Positions 7,972 to 17,044 of a stretch of DNA of 64,000 bases are shown here, piece after piece. This DNA is from Paenibacillus curdlanolyticus YK9 (GTDB taxonomy: Bacteria > Bacillota > Bacilli > Paenibacillales > Paenibacillaceae). Below the pieces are notes generated by a model. That model saw nothing but the letters and a program-made list of their open reading frames with translations. It had not been told where the DNA came from and ran no database searches. Positions within the stretch are counted from its first letter, which is position 1, and each line of letters starts with the position of its first letter. The stretch is taken from assembly GCF_000179615.1 (NCBI RefSeq), contig NZ_AEDD01000004.1:202024-266023 (forward strand), written 5' to 3'. The position numbers and the translations under genes are program-made.

Positions 7972-10065
7972 TTAAGCTAGCCTTGTATCCGCGCCTATTC
8001 CGGATCGAACATCCACTTGCCCGAATGGCGTATTGTCAGTCAACAACGTATCCCGCTGCAGAATTGAGTCGTCATCCAATCGGGAGGACGGCTTCGTCAG
8101 CAGGGTGTTCATGCCCAAATAGGTGTGTCCGCCCAAATAAATCCACGGCTGCAGCCATGTCACATCCGCAACGGTATGCGCCGGTTTATCGAGCTCAATC
8201 ATTCGCTTCACTGCCGTTAGCTCGGTTAGCCCCGTCAGCTGTTCCGGCTTTAGCAGCACGCAAAACCGATACGGATCATCGCCGAACAGCTCCGCGTACA
8301 CCTTCTTGGCCTCGGGATCCGGAATCGCGCTCAATTGATGGTTCTCGACGATGATCGGGCGCTCGCCCGTATAGATTTCGACCAATTGCTCCAGTCCTGC
8401 CTTCGTGCCCCGCTTCCGATGCAGCTCAGGCATCTGCTTGATCAGCTTGCGAAGCTTCGCCTCCGGCCAACCCGGGTCCGCCACCGCGCCAATCCATGTC
8501 GCGAGCCACCGCAAGTAGTCGCCTTGCATCGCGTCAACATCCAGCCAGCGAGGAGAGGAAGCGATGGTGCCGTCCAGCTCGGTCATGAACGATTCGATCA
8601 AGGCGAGGAACCGCTCTAGCAAGTCGCGGCTGGCGGCATCCTCCTGATAAACCGCAGGCAAATATCGCAAATACGATAATCGCGGAAAATCAGCGCGGAT
8701 GCCTACCACGCTGGGTGTCAGCTTATCGCTGCCATACAGCTGAATACGCACCCACATATAGCGTCCCGGCTCGGCGCGGACGAGCACTTCCCGCGGGTTC
8801 ACGCTAGGCTCCGACCAAGGCAGCTGCGACAGCGCCGCCGCCTTCTCACCGGTTCTCAGCGCGGAGTCGGCAAGATAATCATCCAGGCTCCGATCCATGC
8901 CATCGATGTGAAACATCGGCGAATCGGACACCAGATACGTAACACGGATGAGCGTATTGTCTGGTATGGTCCGGTCAATCGCGAGCTTATGCCACCGGAT
9001 ACCTTCCTCCGTGCTATCGAGGCTGTGCGAGATATACTCGCCTTTGGAAATCGGCGAACCGCTCTCGCGGAACAGCGCTTCTTTGCGCCGCAGAAGCGTC
9101 ATGGTCCGATTGTCCCGATGAAACAAAATCATCCGCTCTCGGCTGAACACGATCCGATGGGCAGCGCCGCGGTAGGCTGTCATTGGACCAATCGCATCGC
9201 CCTGCGCGTTAAACAGATGGATCATCGGCTGCTGGATGCCTTCCTGCGCATCGCTTTCCCCGATGTAGATCACGCCGCGGTTATCCATTGCAATCGAGGC
9301 TGGATGCATCGCCGCATCCAACTGGACTTCGCGAAGCAGCACCGCCTGCGGCGAATATAGCCTTAGCACCTTAGCATCGATGTCGAGCAGCGCGAGCGAG
9401 CCATTATCGGCAATTGCCGCCGTCAGCCGCCTGCCAGTAGGCTGGTCAAGCAGAGTCGCGCCGAGCTCCTCCGAAGAAGGCTGTTCCTCTTCCTTCCCGA
9501 TCCAACCTCCGAACCGACCTCCGGGATCGAAGCATGCGGCAAAAGCTCCTTCGGTTTGCGTCACGAAGCTCCAGCCCTTATGATCGATCGCAATATCATA
9601 GGGCGACCAGCCAGCCGCTTCTCCCTTCTGATGATCCGTGGTCCAGATGAGCTGTCCTGTAACTTCAGAGTAAGCGGCTAGTCGAAGCTGCTCGCCTTCT
9701 CCCCGCTCCAGCGCATAGATCACGCCGCTCTCGCCGCGAGCCAGCTTATAGCCCGCGTCCAGCAGACGAAGTGTCCCTTCCGGGCGATCCAGCTGCATCG
9801 TCAACGGATTAAAAGCATAAACGTTGCGCGTCGCTTCATCTAATAGCAGCAGCATGCCGCTCGGCCCTTCCGCGATATCGATGATATGTGCCCCGCTTGG
9901 CAGCAGCGCATCCAGATCAATAGCCAGCTCCGTGCTGTAGTCGTTAGCGGATTGAATCCGAATGCCGGCGTCGTCAAGCTCCAGCTGATGCAGCATGCCT
10001 TGGCGCCAGCTTAAGGGGGAGCGGATGGCATGATAATGGATTTCGTTATGGTCCAATACGGGCAT
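7972..10065 (-). CDS. Baseplate protein: beta-propeller-like N-terminus fused to gpI-like tail domain
   Basis: A 697-aa protein. The ATG at 10065 (MPVLDHNEI) has GGAAGGAG upstream and overlaps the preceding gene by 20 bp. Residues about 30-340 have repeating NHL/SMP-30-like blades (YAFNPLTMQLD, GWSFVTQTEGAFAACFDPGG, GVIYIGESDAQE). Residues about 460-630 match the phage tail protein domain TIGR02242/P2 gpI style: LSYLRYLPAVYQED, LIESFMTELDGTIASSPRWL, LHRKRGTKAGLEQLVEIYTG. This is a wedge/baseplate periphery protein between the J-like proteins and the fibre. The propeller may be a carbohydrate- or protein-binding decoration. Confidence 0.82.
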   Translation of the reverse strand: MPVLDHNEIHYHAIRSPLSWRQGMLHQLELDDAGIRIQSANDYSTELAIDLDALLPSGAHIIDIAEGPSGMLLLLDEATRNVYAFNPLTMQLDRPEGTLRLLDAGYKLARGESGVIYALERGEGEQLRLAAYSEVTGQLIWTTDHQKGEAAGWSPYDIAIDHKGWSFVTQTEGAFAACFDPGGRFGGWIGKEEEQPSSEELGATLLDQPTGRRLTAAIADNGSLALLDIDAKVLRLYSPQAVLLREVQLDAAMHPASIAMDNRGVIYIGESDAQEGIQQPMIHLFNAQGDAIGPMTAYRGAAHRIVFSRERMILFHRDNRTMTLLRRKEALFRESGSPISKGEYISHSLDSTEEGIRWHKLAIDRTIPDNTLIRVTYLVSDSPMFHIDGMDRSLDDYLADSALRTGEKAAALSQLPWSEPSVNPREVLVRAEPGRYMWVRIQLYGSDKLTPSVVGIRADFPRLSYLRYLPAVYQEDAASRDLLERFLALIESFMTELDGTIASSPRWLDVDAMQGDYLRWLATWIGAVADPGWPEAKLRKLIKQMPELHRKRGTKAGLEQLVEIYTGERPIIVENHQLSAIPDPEAKKVYAELFGDDPYRFCVLLKPEQLTGLTELTAVKRMIELDKPAHTVADVTWLQPWIYLGGHTYLGMNTLLTKPSSRLDDDSILQRDTLLTDNTPFGQVDVRSGIGADTRLA

Positions 10066-12040
10066 ATGCGGCTCCTTCCGCCGCCGGGCGCCATGACCAC
10101 GGAAGCTCAATTTCCACTTGATGATAATCTGAAAATACAAGCGCGTTCGCGGCAATGACGACATTGCCCTGCTCATCGAGCAAACCGCCGTCTCCGCCAG
10201 CCGTGAACAGCTGCAAGCGCTCTACGCTGTCCACCCCGGGCACCTGATCAATCAGTGCATACAGCTCCGAGCGATAAACCGTTCGGCCAAACGCCCAGCC
10301 TTTCCCCGTCGCTCCACCCTCCAGCGGGTGAAGAAAACGCGTCAGCGCTGCTATTACTTCCTGCTGTACATTCACGCTGTCATAGCCGCTTCGCATCGTA
10401 ATGAGCGTATTCACCTGCACCTTCACATACTGCGGAGCCACGACCGTAACGCGCGTCGTCAGCAGGCGATGCTGGTCGAGATGCCTTGCCACCGTCTGCT
10501 GATACCCGCTGCTCGGCTGCGGGTTTGGTTTGTCGCTATAGGGCACAACGACGACGGATACGGCATTATCGTCCAGCAGCAACGCTTTTGCACGAGCAAC
10601 TCGAAGCCCTGGGGTCTGGCAGGCAAGCCGCTCATAGTCATCATCCGTGACCGCTCTTGTCAGCTGCTTCAGTTCCTTGCCCGCACGGGTGACCGCGTCA
10701 TCCAAGCTCTCAGCATTCGCGCCCCCGATTGCAGGAGAACGCTGGTCAATCCGCAGCAGCGAAGCAAGCTCGTTATCCTCCTCCGCAAAACGCCGAATCG
10801 CCCCTGCCCCAACGTTGCTTGCAAGCCCCGCTGTACGCTGGCAGGACACCCGAATGCTTTGCGTCTGATCCGAGGCAGCGGCAGGCGGCACCATGCCGCG
10901 CAGGCCATCGCCGAATTGAATCGAACGGCTGTCGCGATCAAACACATAATGCCGATCATCCGGCACCGAAGCGTCCCAATCCGCCACGCGCGTCCATGCC
11001 TGCCAATCGCCGGCCAACGGCTCAAACACTTCAACCGCCATGCTTTCCGGCACGATTTCATCGCCGCCGCGAAGCGCATACGACTGATTGCCTAGCCCAT
11101 TGGAGCGGCCCAGCCACTCCAATGAGGAGGCGAGCTGCACAGCAGAGACCGAGTTTAGCGTGACGCTATCGACCCGCGGTGCCAGCTCGTAGCCTGCTTC
11201 CACGACTGTGCAGCGGAACCAGCAGCAGGCTGCCGCCATAATTGGGAACAAGCGATGCAGGCCGCAGCTCTCCGGCGTACGAAACTGGAGGCGACCGGAG
11301 CGCGTCAGCATTCCCGTGTCATCGCGCTCGACTTGAAGCGGCGACCACTCCGCATTCTCGTTCATATACTCCCAAACCAGCTTGGCAGGCGGCGTCACTT
11401 CTCCCTCGCGCTCGTCTTCTGCCCTTGCTATTGGAACAGGGTATTGGTCATACAGGCGGAACAGAAGGGAAAGCGAGGTTTGCGGCGCCAGCGTCTGGTC
11501 AAAGCCGAGATAAAGGCTGCTGCCTGCCTCCGCCCTGTCACCAAACGCCATAAACGTTAACCCCTCGTGACCCGCCGCTTCCGTCTGGTCCAGCATTGCC
11601 GAGCCGGCTAATGTTACGATCGCGGCAAGCGATGCTGGTGTAACCGTTAGCTCCTGCTCGGTCTCGAATGCCAGCTCGCCAGCCAGCAGCCGCGTTCCTG
11701 CAGGCACTCGAATCGCATCCTTCATCGCAATGCCCAGCTCAGCCAGAGGAGGCGTTGACGACTCATCCCTGAACGAGAAGGATACGTCGGCTCGCGCTGG
11801 CTTTGGCGAAAGCGGCGCTGTGCCCAGCAGCTTCAAATATTTGCGAACATGATCATCCCGCACCTGATCCAAATAAAAGCGCTGGCTCTCGGCTAGCCAA
11901 GCAAACAGCTCCAGCATCGTAATGCCCGGATCATGCGCGTTGTAATCGGTCCATTCTGGCGCATACCGCGGAATTTGCTTTTTCGCATCCTCAACCAGCT
12001 GCGCGAATGTCTTATCATCCAAATTAGGGATGGGCAGCAT
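10046..12040 (-). CDS. Baseplate J-like protein, shorter (Pvc12-like)
   Basis: A 664-aa putative baseplate assembly protein. The start MLPIPNLDDKTFAQLVEDAK with RYAPEWTDYNAHDPGITMLE and LFAWLAESQRFYLDQV is the hallmark of the GpJ/TIGR02243 family. The C-terminal half has the shared DDDYERLACQTPGLRVARAK and LHPLEGGATGKGWAFGR motifs. In contractile tails these proteins make the wedges that hold the sheath initiator and fibres around the hub. It is second of two J-like genes, separated from the first by a 438-bp spacer that carries a palindromic element. That gap is unusual in an otherwise packed operon. Confidence 0.9.
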   Translation of the reverse strand: MLPIPNLDDKTFAQLVEDAKKQIPRYAPEWTDYNAHDPGITMLELFAWLAESQRFYLDQVRDDHVRKYLKLLGTAPLSPKPARADVSFSFRDESSTPPLAELGIAMKDAIRVPAGTRLLAGELAFETEQELTVTPASLAAIVTLAGSAMLDQTEAAGHEGLTFMAFGDRAEAGSSLYLGFDQTLAPQTSLSLLFRLYDQYPVPIARAEDEREGEVTPPAKLVWEYMNENAEWSPLQVERDDTGMLTRSGRLQFRTPESCGLHRLFPIMAAACCWFRCTVVEAGYELAPRVDSVTLNSVSAVQLASSLEWLGRSNGLGNQSYALRGGDEIVPESMAVEVFEPLAGDWQAWTRVADWDASVPDDRHYVFDRDSRSIQFGDGLRGMVPPAAASDQTQSIRVSCQRTAGLASNVGAGAIRRFAEEDNELASLLRIDQRSPAIGGANAESLDDAVTRAGKELKQLTRAVTDDDYERLACQTPGLRVARAKALLLDDNAVSVVVVPYSDKPNPQPSSGYQQTVARHLDQHRLLTTRVTVVAPQYVKVQVNTLITMRSGYDSVNVQQEVIAALTRFLHPLEGGATGKGWAFGRTVYRSELYALIDQVPGVDSVERLQLFTAGGDGGLLDEQGNVVIAANALVFSDYHQVEIELPWSWRPAAEGAAYARIGP

Positions 12041-12118
12041 CGTGTCACCTCCTCAGCAATTGTCTAGTTGCTTACGAATGAATATATTTCATTAATTGAT
12101 TAGTGATCGCTTTCTCCC

Positions 12119-12313
12119 CATTGCAGTTTGTACAATGAAAGCCCAGTTATCTGCTCGCGGAAACGCATCCCATTGCAATCTGTACAATGCGCGCCTACCG
12201 AACGGCGCTTATAGGAGTAAAATCATCCTTTTCAACCGTATCCCGTTGTACAAAATGCAATGAGCTCATTAGCAGCCACGGCTTCCCAAGGTCTTATTGC
12301 ATAAAGTGCAACG
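12119..12313 (-). repeat. Four-palindrome intergenic element, copy 1 (inside the eCIS operon)
   Basis: Four 19-bp imperfect palindromes of type CATTGCA-N5-TACAATG at 12119-12137, 12171-12189, 12244-12262 and 12295-12313. Read on the minus strand their spacing is 51, 73 and 52 bp, identical to the copies near 50.5, 50.8 and 60.1 kb. It fills much of the 12041-12478 gap, where I see no credible gene. Confidence 0.85.
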
Positions 12314-12478
12314 GGGGACCATTTTCCACATGCCACTTTCATACTTGAGACGAACCCCATGCACACAACACAGGAATACTGCCGCAATGCGAGACTAAAC
12401 GCATGCGCATAGGAATACTTGCCGCGCGCGAGACGCTTCCTATGCCCGGGACTAACCCCGCACGCATGAAAACTCAGC

Positions 12479-15400
12479 TCATCGGCCCATACTCCTAACG
12501 ACAACCTGATGCTCTCCGCTATAGATGAGCATATGCGGCGGGAAAGCCGTCATCGATGCGGGCTGCGATGCATTGATTACCCATTCATTGCCCTCGCTGT
12601 CGCGTATGAGCATCTCCAGCCGATCCACATAAGCTAAACCCGCCACACCGCTTAATAGCGCATACAGGTCGGACAGCGCCGGCACTCTTCCGAATTCCCA
12701 GCCTTGGCTGGCTGGCCCTCCCGCGAGCGGATGCAGGAAGGATTGTAATCGCCCGATCGCAATCCGTTCCACCTCGGGCACATCCTCCATGCCAACAGCA
12801 ACCAGCACCGCTCGAACAGCCACTTCCGCATAGGCCGGGCCGCGCACATGAATATGCCCGCGCCCTGCAACGACGTTTGCTGCCCGCTCTTGAATATAGC
12901 CGGTTACGAGCTGCCTCAGCGTCGCGCTCGGCTGCGGGAGCTGGTCAACCGACTGCGGCACGATGATCAGCGTCATTCGGCCTGCCTGCGGAAGCCCCTG
13001 CTCATTCACATTAGGCAAACATTTGACCCTTGCGATTCCGCGTGCCGCTTCGAACGCCAGACTCTCATAATCAGCTGCCGTCACAGCGCGGTTGCGATGA
13101 TGAATCATGACCGGTCCCCGCGCTTTTGCCGCTTCCGCATCCTCGGTATCATAGCCCCCAGCTGCGGCGCATGGGTTAACGACGCCATCTACATAAGCAA
13201 TCGAAGACTTCAGCATCGTAATAGCGCCCGCCGGCACATTGCCTCTTGTTCCGCCCCCGCAGCGATAGTGCAGCTTGATGTTGTTCGTTCCGATCGGAGG
13301 AATCATGCCATGCACGCCATCGCCGAACTGCAAGCGTCCCGAGGTTCGGTCAATCGCGTAGCTCCGCTCGTCTGGAGCTGCGGCAGCCAGCGTATCCGTC
13401 GATTTCCACCGTACCCAAAAGCGCGTCACGATTCCCTTCTCATCCTTCTCCTCAACGAAAACCGTGCCATTGTCCTGCAGTAGCTGACGCTCGCGATCAG
13501 AGATCGAAGACAGCTCGTCAATGAACAGCTCCTCGGCTACGACTGGCACCTTGGATACCGTGAACACGGCATCAGGCGTCCCGCGCGATGAGCCGATAAC
13601 CTCATCCCGATAGCTCTCGGCCTGATCGACCAAAGTTGTGTTCCGATGCAAGCCCTGAATGATCGGAGCAGGCGCACTGCCGCTCTCCCCCGAATCCGAA
13701 TCCGCCGTTCGAAACACGCCTAATGTATCGACTCCCCTCAGCCAGTAGCGCTGTTTGCCGAACAACGCTGCCTCTGTCCAATCCGGCAATCCGATGAACG
13801 TCAGGCAACCGCTTTTGGTCAAATGATCCGTACCGTCGTCCACATCCAGCTTCATCCACCTCGAGCCGCCCCGCTTCTCTGCATAGTACTGCCACTCGAT
13901 AAGCGGATGCCGATCGGGGTTATAGACTTGATCCGCCAAATCAGCATATAGGCTAATCGGCCCGCGAAGCGGCGCTCGATCAAAGCCGATATAGATCGCC
14001 TGCGCATCATCTCGTTCAAGGCTCGACTCCCTGCTTGCGCCTTCACGCCAATCTACATATTGCAGATTGCGATAAGCCAGCACCTGCTCAGGCGCTGCGC
14101 TAACCGAATAGGAAACGGAAACATCGCTAATCGCAAGCCGCTTGCCAGCCACCTCCAGCTGCCCGTCAGCATTGAATGCCAGAAGCCGACAGCGTATCCA
14201 ATAGTTCTCCTGGCCTTGAACCGAGGCAAGCGCAATGTCATTGCCATTGCGGAACTGAATCCGGCATTGGCCCGCCGCTGCTTCATATTCGATCGATTGG
14301 CGATCCCAGCGCAACCAGCCGCCGCCGTTCCAATACTCCCAGGACACCTCATCTGTCAAAATCGACTTCACGGCCGACTCCTGCGATTCTTCCCCGATCG
14401 CGAAGCATAACGTTACCTCTCCGCCTCGCTTGGACAGCGCCTCCGCGCCCGCCAGATACAAGGTATCGCCCGTGCGCGGGCTAGGGCCGAACAGATAAAA
14501 ACCGCCGCTGCCCCCATCAACCGGCTCGACGGGGTTGTTGTTGCTGAAAACCAAATCCGGCGGCACCGCATCACCTGCGGTTTTGATCTGCCACTGCCGC
14601 ATGCTTGCCATGCCTCCGCTGCCCGTTTCGATGATCTGCCCGCGCAGCCAGCGATTCATCTGCCCATTCACAGCTATCATCCCAATCTGCGCCGTACCGG
14701 GCTTCACTCTCAAGTGATCGCCATCGGACAACAGATCCTCCCAACCGTTATTCCAATACTGCCAGCGAATGAGCGCATCGTCTGCCTCCAAGGCAGCGCC
14801 TGCTTCATTCACCAGCCGAATGGCCGTTTTTCCACCGCAGCCAAGCACGTTCTCATGCGCCAAATACAAAACATTATCCTGTTTGTTCACGCCTTCGAAC
14901 AGCTGGAATGACGTTACTCTGCTGACCTCAGTGCCAGCAGCATAGGTCGCAAGCAGTGGTGACGCCAAGGTGATCGTCTCTCCTTTGGCTGCTTGCACCT
15001 CTGCATATCCGCCCGCGTCGCCAAACGACAGCAAGTCGCCTGACGCCAGTCCTTTGGCGTTGTCGACAAGCAGCGTAACATCCCCTTGGCGCGCTGGCGC
15101 TGCAAGCACCGCCCACAAAGGGGCGACCGGCTGCTCCGCCATGCCTGGCGGGGCTTGATAAATTCCGCCGCTGGCGGTGACGCTCAGCAGCTCCACGATT
15201 CGAGCGGGCGTCGCCAGCATCGGCTGTCCCGTCTCATACACGATCGGCTTGCCGCCATCCGTCGGCGAAGCCGCTACCTGCGTCCGCGCCGGAATCAGCA
15301 CCGCATCCTTCAAGCCTGCGCTCAGCCGGAACGTAACCGGGGCGCGCGCTTGCGTCGCGGGAAGCAGCGAGATGCCGAGCTTGCTGAGGAATACGATGAA

Positions 15401-15589
15401 ATTTTTATCCGGAACCCGATTAAGGCGCTCCAGCGTATCCACGTACTGGCCCGCAAAAATACGCAATACCGCGGCCGCTGGATCGCGCTCATTGCGCATA
15501 TTCCATTCCGGCACGTAATATGGAGCCAGCTCCAGCAGCTGCTCGATGATCTGGCCGACATCCCGGCCGTCAATGAGCGGAGCACGCAT
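12479..15589 (-). CDS. Baseplate J-like protein, longer (Pvc11-like)
   Basis: A 1036-aa protein. The N-terminus has LLELAPYYVPEWNMRNERDP and FVVFLSKLGISLL-like sequence. The C-terminus has AVTAADYESLAFEAARGIAR, QAGRMTLIIVPQS and HPLAGGPASQGWEFGRVP, the signature of the putative baseplate assembly (GpJ, TIGR02243) family. The middle, about residues 200-750, is expanded with beta-rich segments compared with simple phage gpJ, as is common for eCIS Pvc11/Afp11. It follows the gp25 gene with an 18-bp gap. It is expected in the wedge ring of the baseplate. Confidence 0.9.
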   Translation of the reverse strand: MRAPLIDGRDVGQIIEQLLELAPYYVPEWNMRNERDPAAAVLRIFAGQYVDTLERLNRVPDKNFIVFLSKLGISLLPATQARAPVTFRLSAGLKDAVLIPARTQVAASPTDGGKPIVYETGQPMLATPARIVELLSVTASGGIYQAPPGMAEQPVAPLWAVLAAPARQGDVTLLVDNAKGLASGDLLSFGDAGGYAEVQAAKGETITLASPLLATYAAGTEVSRVTSFQLFEGVNKQDNVLYLAHENVLGCGGKTAIRLVNEAGAALEADDALIRWQYWNNGWEDLLSDGDHLRVKPGTAQIGMIAVNGQMNRWLRGQIIETGSGGMASMRQWQIKTAGDAVPPDLVFSNNNPVEPVDGGSGGFYLFGPSPRTGDTLYLAGAEALSKRGGEVTLCFAIGEESQESAVKSILTDEVSWEYWNGGGWLRWDRQSIEYEAAAGQCRIQFRNGNDIALASVQGQENYWIRCRLLAFNADGQLEVAGKRLAISDVSVSYSVSAAPEQVLAYRNLQYVDWREGASRESSLERDDAQAIYIGFDRAPLRGPISLYADLADQVYNPDRHPLIEWQYYAEKRGGSRWMKLDVDDGTDHLTKSGCLTFIGLPDWTEAALFGKQRYWLRGVDTLGVFRTADSDSGESGSAPAPIIQGLHRNTTLVDQAESYRDEVIGSSRGTPDAVFTVSKVPVVAEELFIDELSSISDRERQLLQDNGTVFVEEKDEKGIVTRFWVRWKSTDTLAAAAPDERSYAIDRTSGRLQFGDGVHGMIPPIGTNNIKLHYRCGGGTRGNVPAGAITMLKSSIAYVDGVVNPCAAAGGYDTEDAEAAKARGPVMIHHRNRAVTAADYESLAFEAARGIARVKCLPNVNEQGLPQAGRMTLIIVPQSVDQLPQPSATLRQLVTGYIQERAANVVAGRGHIHVRGPAYAEVAVRAVLVAVGMEDVPEVERIAIGRLQSFLHPLAGGPASQGWEFGRVPALSDLYALLSGVAGLAYVDRLEMLIRDSEGNEWVINASQPASMTAFPPHMLIYSGEHQVVVRSMGR

Positions 15590-15607
15590 CGCAACACCCT
15601 CCTGACG

Positions 15608-16003
15608 CTATCCCTCGCGCAAATAAAACGGATAGACCAAATTAAATTCATTATTCGTGGAACGAACCCGATATCGGATGGCGATCCCCAGCTTGCCGAC
15701 CGCGCCGCGCTCAGGCTGCACCTCGACGGACAGCGTCTCAATACGCGGCTCCCATCGGTTCAAAGCATCGCGAACGCTCGCTTCCATCTGCCCAGCCGTC
15801 GAGACGCTCATCGTCTCAAACACAAAATCGTGAATGCCGCAGCCAAAGTCAGGGCGCATGACGCGCTCCCCTTTCGCCGTGAACAAAATGATCCGAATCG
15901 CCTCCTGGATATCCGACTCATCCGCCGACATTGCGAACGCGCCCGAGCCTGGCTCCAGGGCGACAGGAAATTTCCACCCTGTACCCAGAAACGATTGATT
16001 CAT
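15608..16003 (-). CDS. gp25-like baseplate wedge protein (Pvc9-like)
   Basis: A 131-aa protein. DESDIQEAIRIILFTAKGER followed by VMRPDFGCGIHDFVFE is the GPW/gp25 signature, including the EXR-type region that links wedge to sheath initiation in T4. Length is typical for the family. It sits between PAAR and the first J-like gene, as in other contractile systems. Predicted function: baseplate wedge core that nucleates the sheath. Assignment is strong from motif and synteny. Confidence 0.93.
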   Translation of the reverse strand: MNQSFLGTGWKFPVALEPGSGAFAMSADESDIQEAIRIILFTAKGERVMRPDFGCGIHDFVFETMSVSTAGQMEASVRDALNRWEPRIETLSVEVQPERGAVGKLGIAIRYRVRSTNNEFNLVYPFYLREG

Positions 16004-16048
16004 CGATCTTCGCCACCTTCAACCGTTATATGTAAATCGGTGAGCCCT

Positions 16049-16339
16049 TTATCCGATCAGCACGGTCGGCTCGCCCATCATGATTGCATTAGGCCCTCCC
16101 GCTTCGGTGATCGTGTCACCCATCCGTACAGCGGGAAGCCCGTTAATAAACACTGTGGCCGATCCAGCCGCGACTACGCCTCCTGCATGCGGATTCGGCG
16201 TTGCCAATGGGCATGCATGAAAATCGGAAGCCGCTCGCCAAGCCGGCTTTCCCCCGATCAGCACGTTGGCGCTGCCCGGTCCCGGGCTAAGCGGCGTGCC
16301 GTGGCTTGTCGGATCTCCCATTCTTGCTGCAGGCGGCAT
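16049..16339 (-). CDS. PAAR-domain spike tip (Pvc10-like)
   Basis: A 96-aa protein. The internal ATG at 16339 (MPPAARMGDP) is chosen over an upstream ATG because GAGGGGGG lies 8-9 bases before it. PAARMGDPTSHG, then ANVLIGGKPAWRA, DFHACP, SATVFINGLPAVRMGD and GEPTVLIG make a complete PAAR metal-binding cone. His and Cys residues are available for Zn. It caps the spike to pierce the target envelope. It lies directly after the gp5-like spike gene. Confidence 0.93.
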   Translation of the reverse strand: MPPAARMGDPTSHGTPLSPGPGSANVLIGGKPAWRAASDFHACPLATPNPHAGGVVAAGSATVFINGLPAVRMGDTITEAGGPNAIMMGEPTVLIG

Positions 16340-16375
16340 CGCGCCAGCCCCCCTCATTTTGCGAATAAGACTGCA

Positions 16376-17044
16376 TTAGTTGATTTGCACGATCGAGCCT
16401 TGGATCTTGAGCGTGCCGCTGGACTTCAGCGTCATCGACGCATTCGCCTCCAGTTGCACCTCATTCGACTTTATCGTGATCTTCTGGCTGCTCTTGAGCG
16501 TTATCGCGTTGCTGGCGCCATCGATTACAACTTCATTGCCGTTGGCATCCTTCAGCGCAATGGCCGGACCATCCGAGCCGTCGGCTAGCTTAATCGTCTG
16601 GCCGTCTTTGCTCGTAATGGTAATGTTCTCTTTGCCGTCTGTATCATCAAGCACGATCTCGTGCCCGCTTCGCGACTTGATGATTCGTTTATTGTTATTG
16701 CCGTCATCATTGCTGCCAGGCGGCGTGTCTTTGCCATTCCAGAGCGAACCGAGGACGTAAGGGTAGTTGATGTCGCCATTTTCGAAAGCAACGAGCACCT
16801 CGTCATCCACTTCGGGCAGAAAATAAAAGCCTCGCGCCTTGCCGGCGCTCGGCACCGCGATGCGCGCCCAATTACTTTCGTCTGAAGCGCCTCCGCCGGT
16901 ACCGCCGCGCCACGGATACATCAGCTTCACACGGCCTATTCCCTCGGGATCCTGATTGTTCGTCACGATCGCAATCATGACGCCGTAAATGCGCGTTCGA
17001 TCCTGACCGCTGCCGCCGAGCAGTCCCCCCAGATCCATGGTCAT
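16376..17044 (-). CDS. Spike protein, gp5/OB-fold half (Pvc8b-like)
   Basis: A 222-aa protein: gpV/gp5-type OB fold in residues about 15-105 (RIYGVMIAIVTNNQDPEGIG, RVKLMYPWR, FLPEVDDEVLVAFENGD, PYVLGSLWNG). A repetitive beta-helix tail follows (GKENITITSKDGQTIKLADG, then AITLKSSQKITIKS). In VgrG and Pvc8 this half is fused to a gpD-like half. Here it is a separate gene whose ATG overlaps the end of the gpD-like gene by 4 bp, so the two are translationally coupled. It forms the needle carrying the PAAR tip. Confidence 0.92.
   Translation of the reverse strand: MTMDLGGLLGGSGQDRTRIYGVMIAIVTNNQDPEGIGRVKLMYPWRGGTGGGASDESNWARIAVPSAGKARGFYFLPEVDDEVLVAFENGDINYPYVLGSLWNGKDTPPGSNDDGNNNKRIIKSRSGHEIVLDDTDGKENITITSKDGQTIKLADGSDGPAIALKDANGNEVVIDGASNAITLKSSQKITIKSNEVQLEANASMTLKSSGTLKIQGSIVQIN

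Noticed and set aside
12232-12504. 90-aa minus-strand ORF in the baseplate gap
   Set aside because: It overlaps the palindromic element, is Cys/Arg-rich without a domain, and has no good ribosome-binding site.
15086-16588. 500-codon plus-strand ORF
   Set aside because: It is antisense to the J-like, gp25 and PAAR genes, has Arg/His-rich composition and no ribosome-binding site. It is a shadow of high-GC coding sequence.
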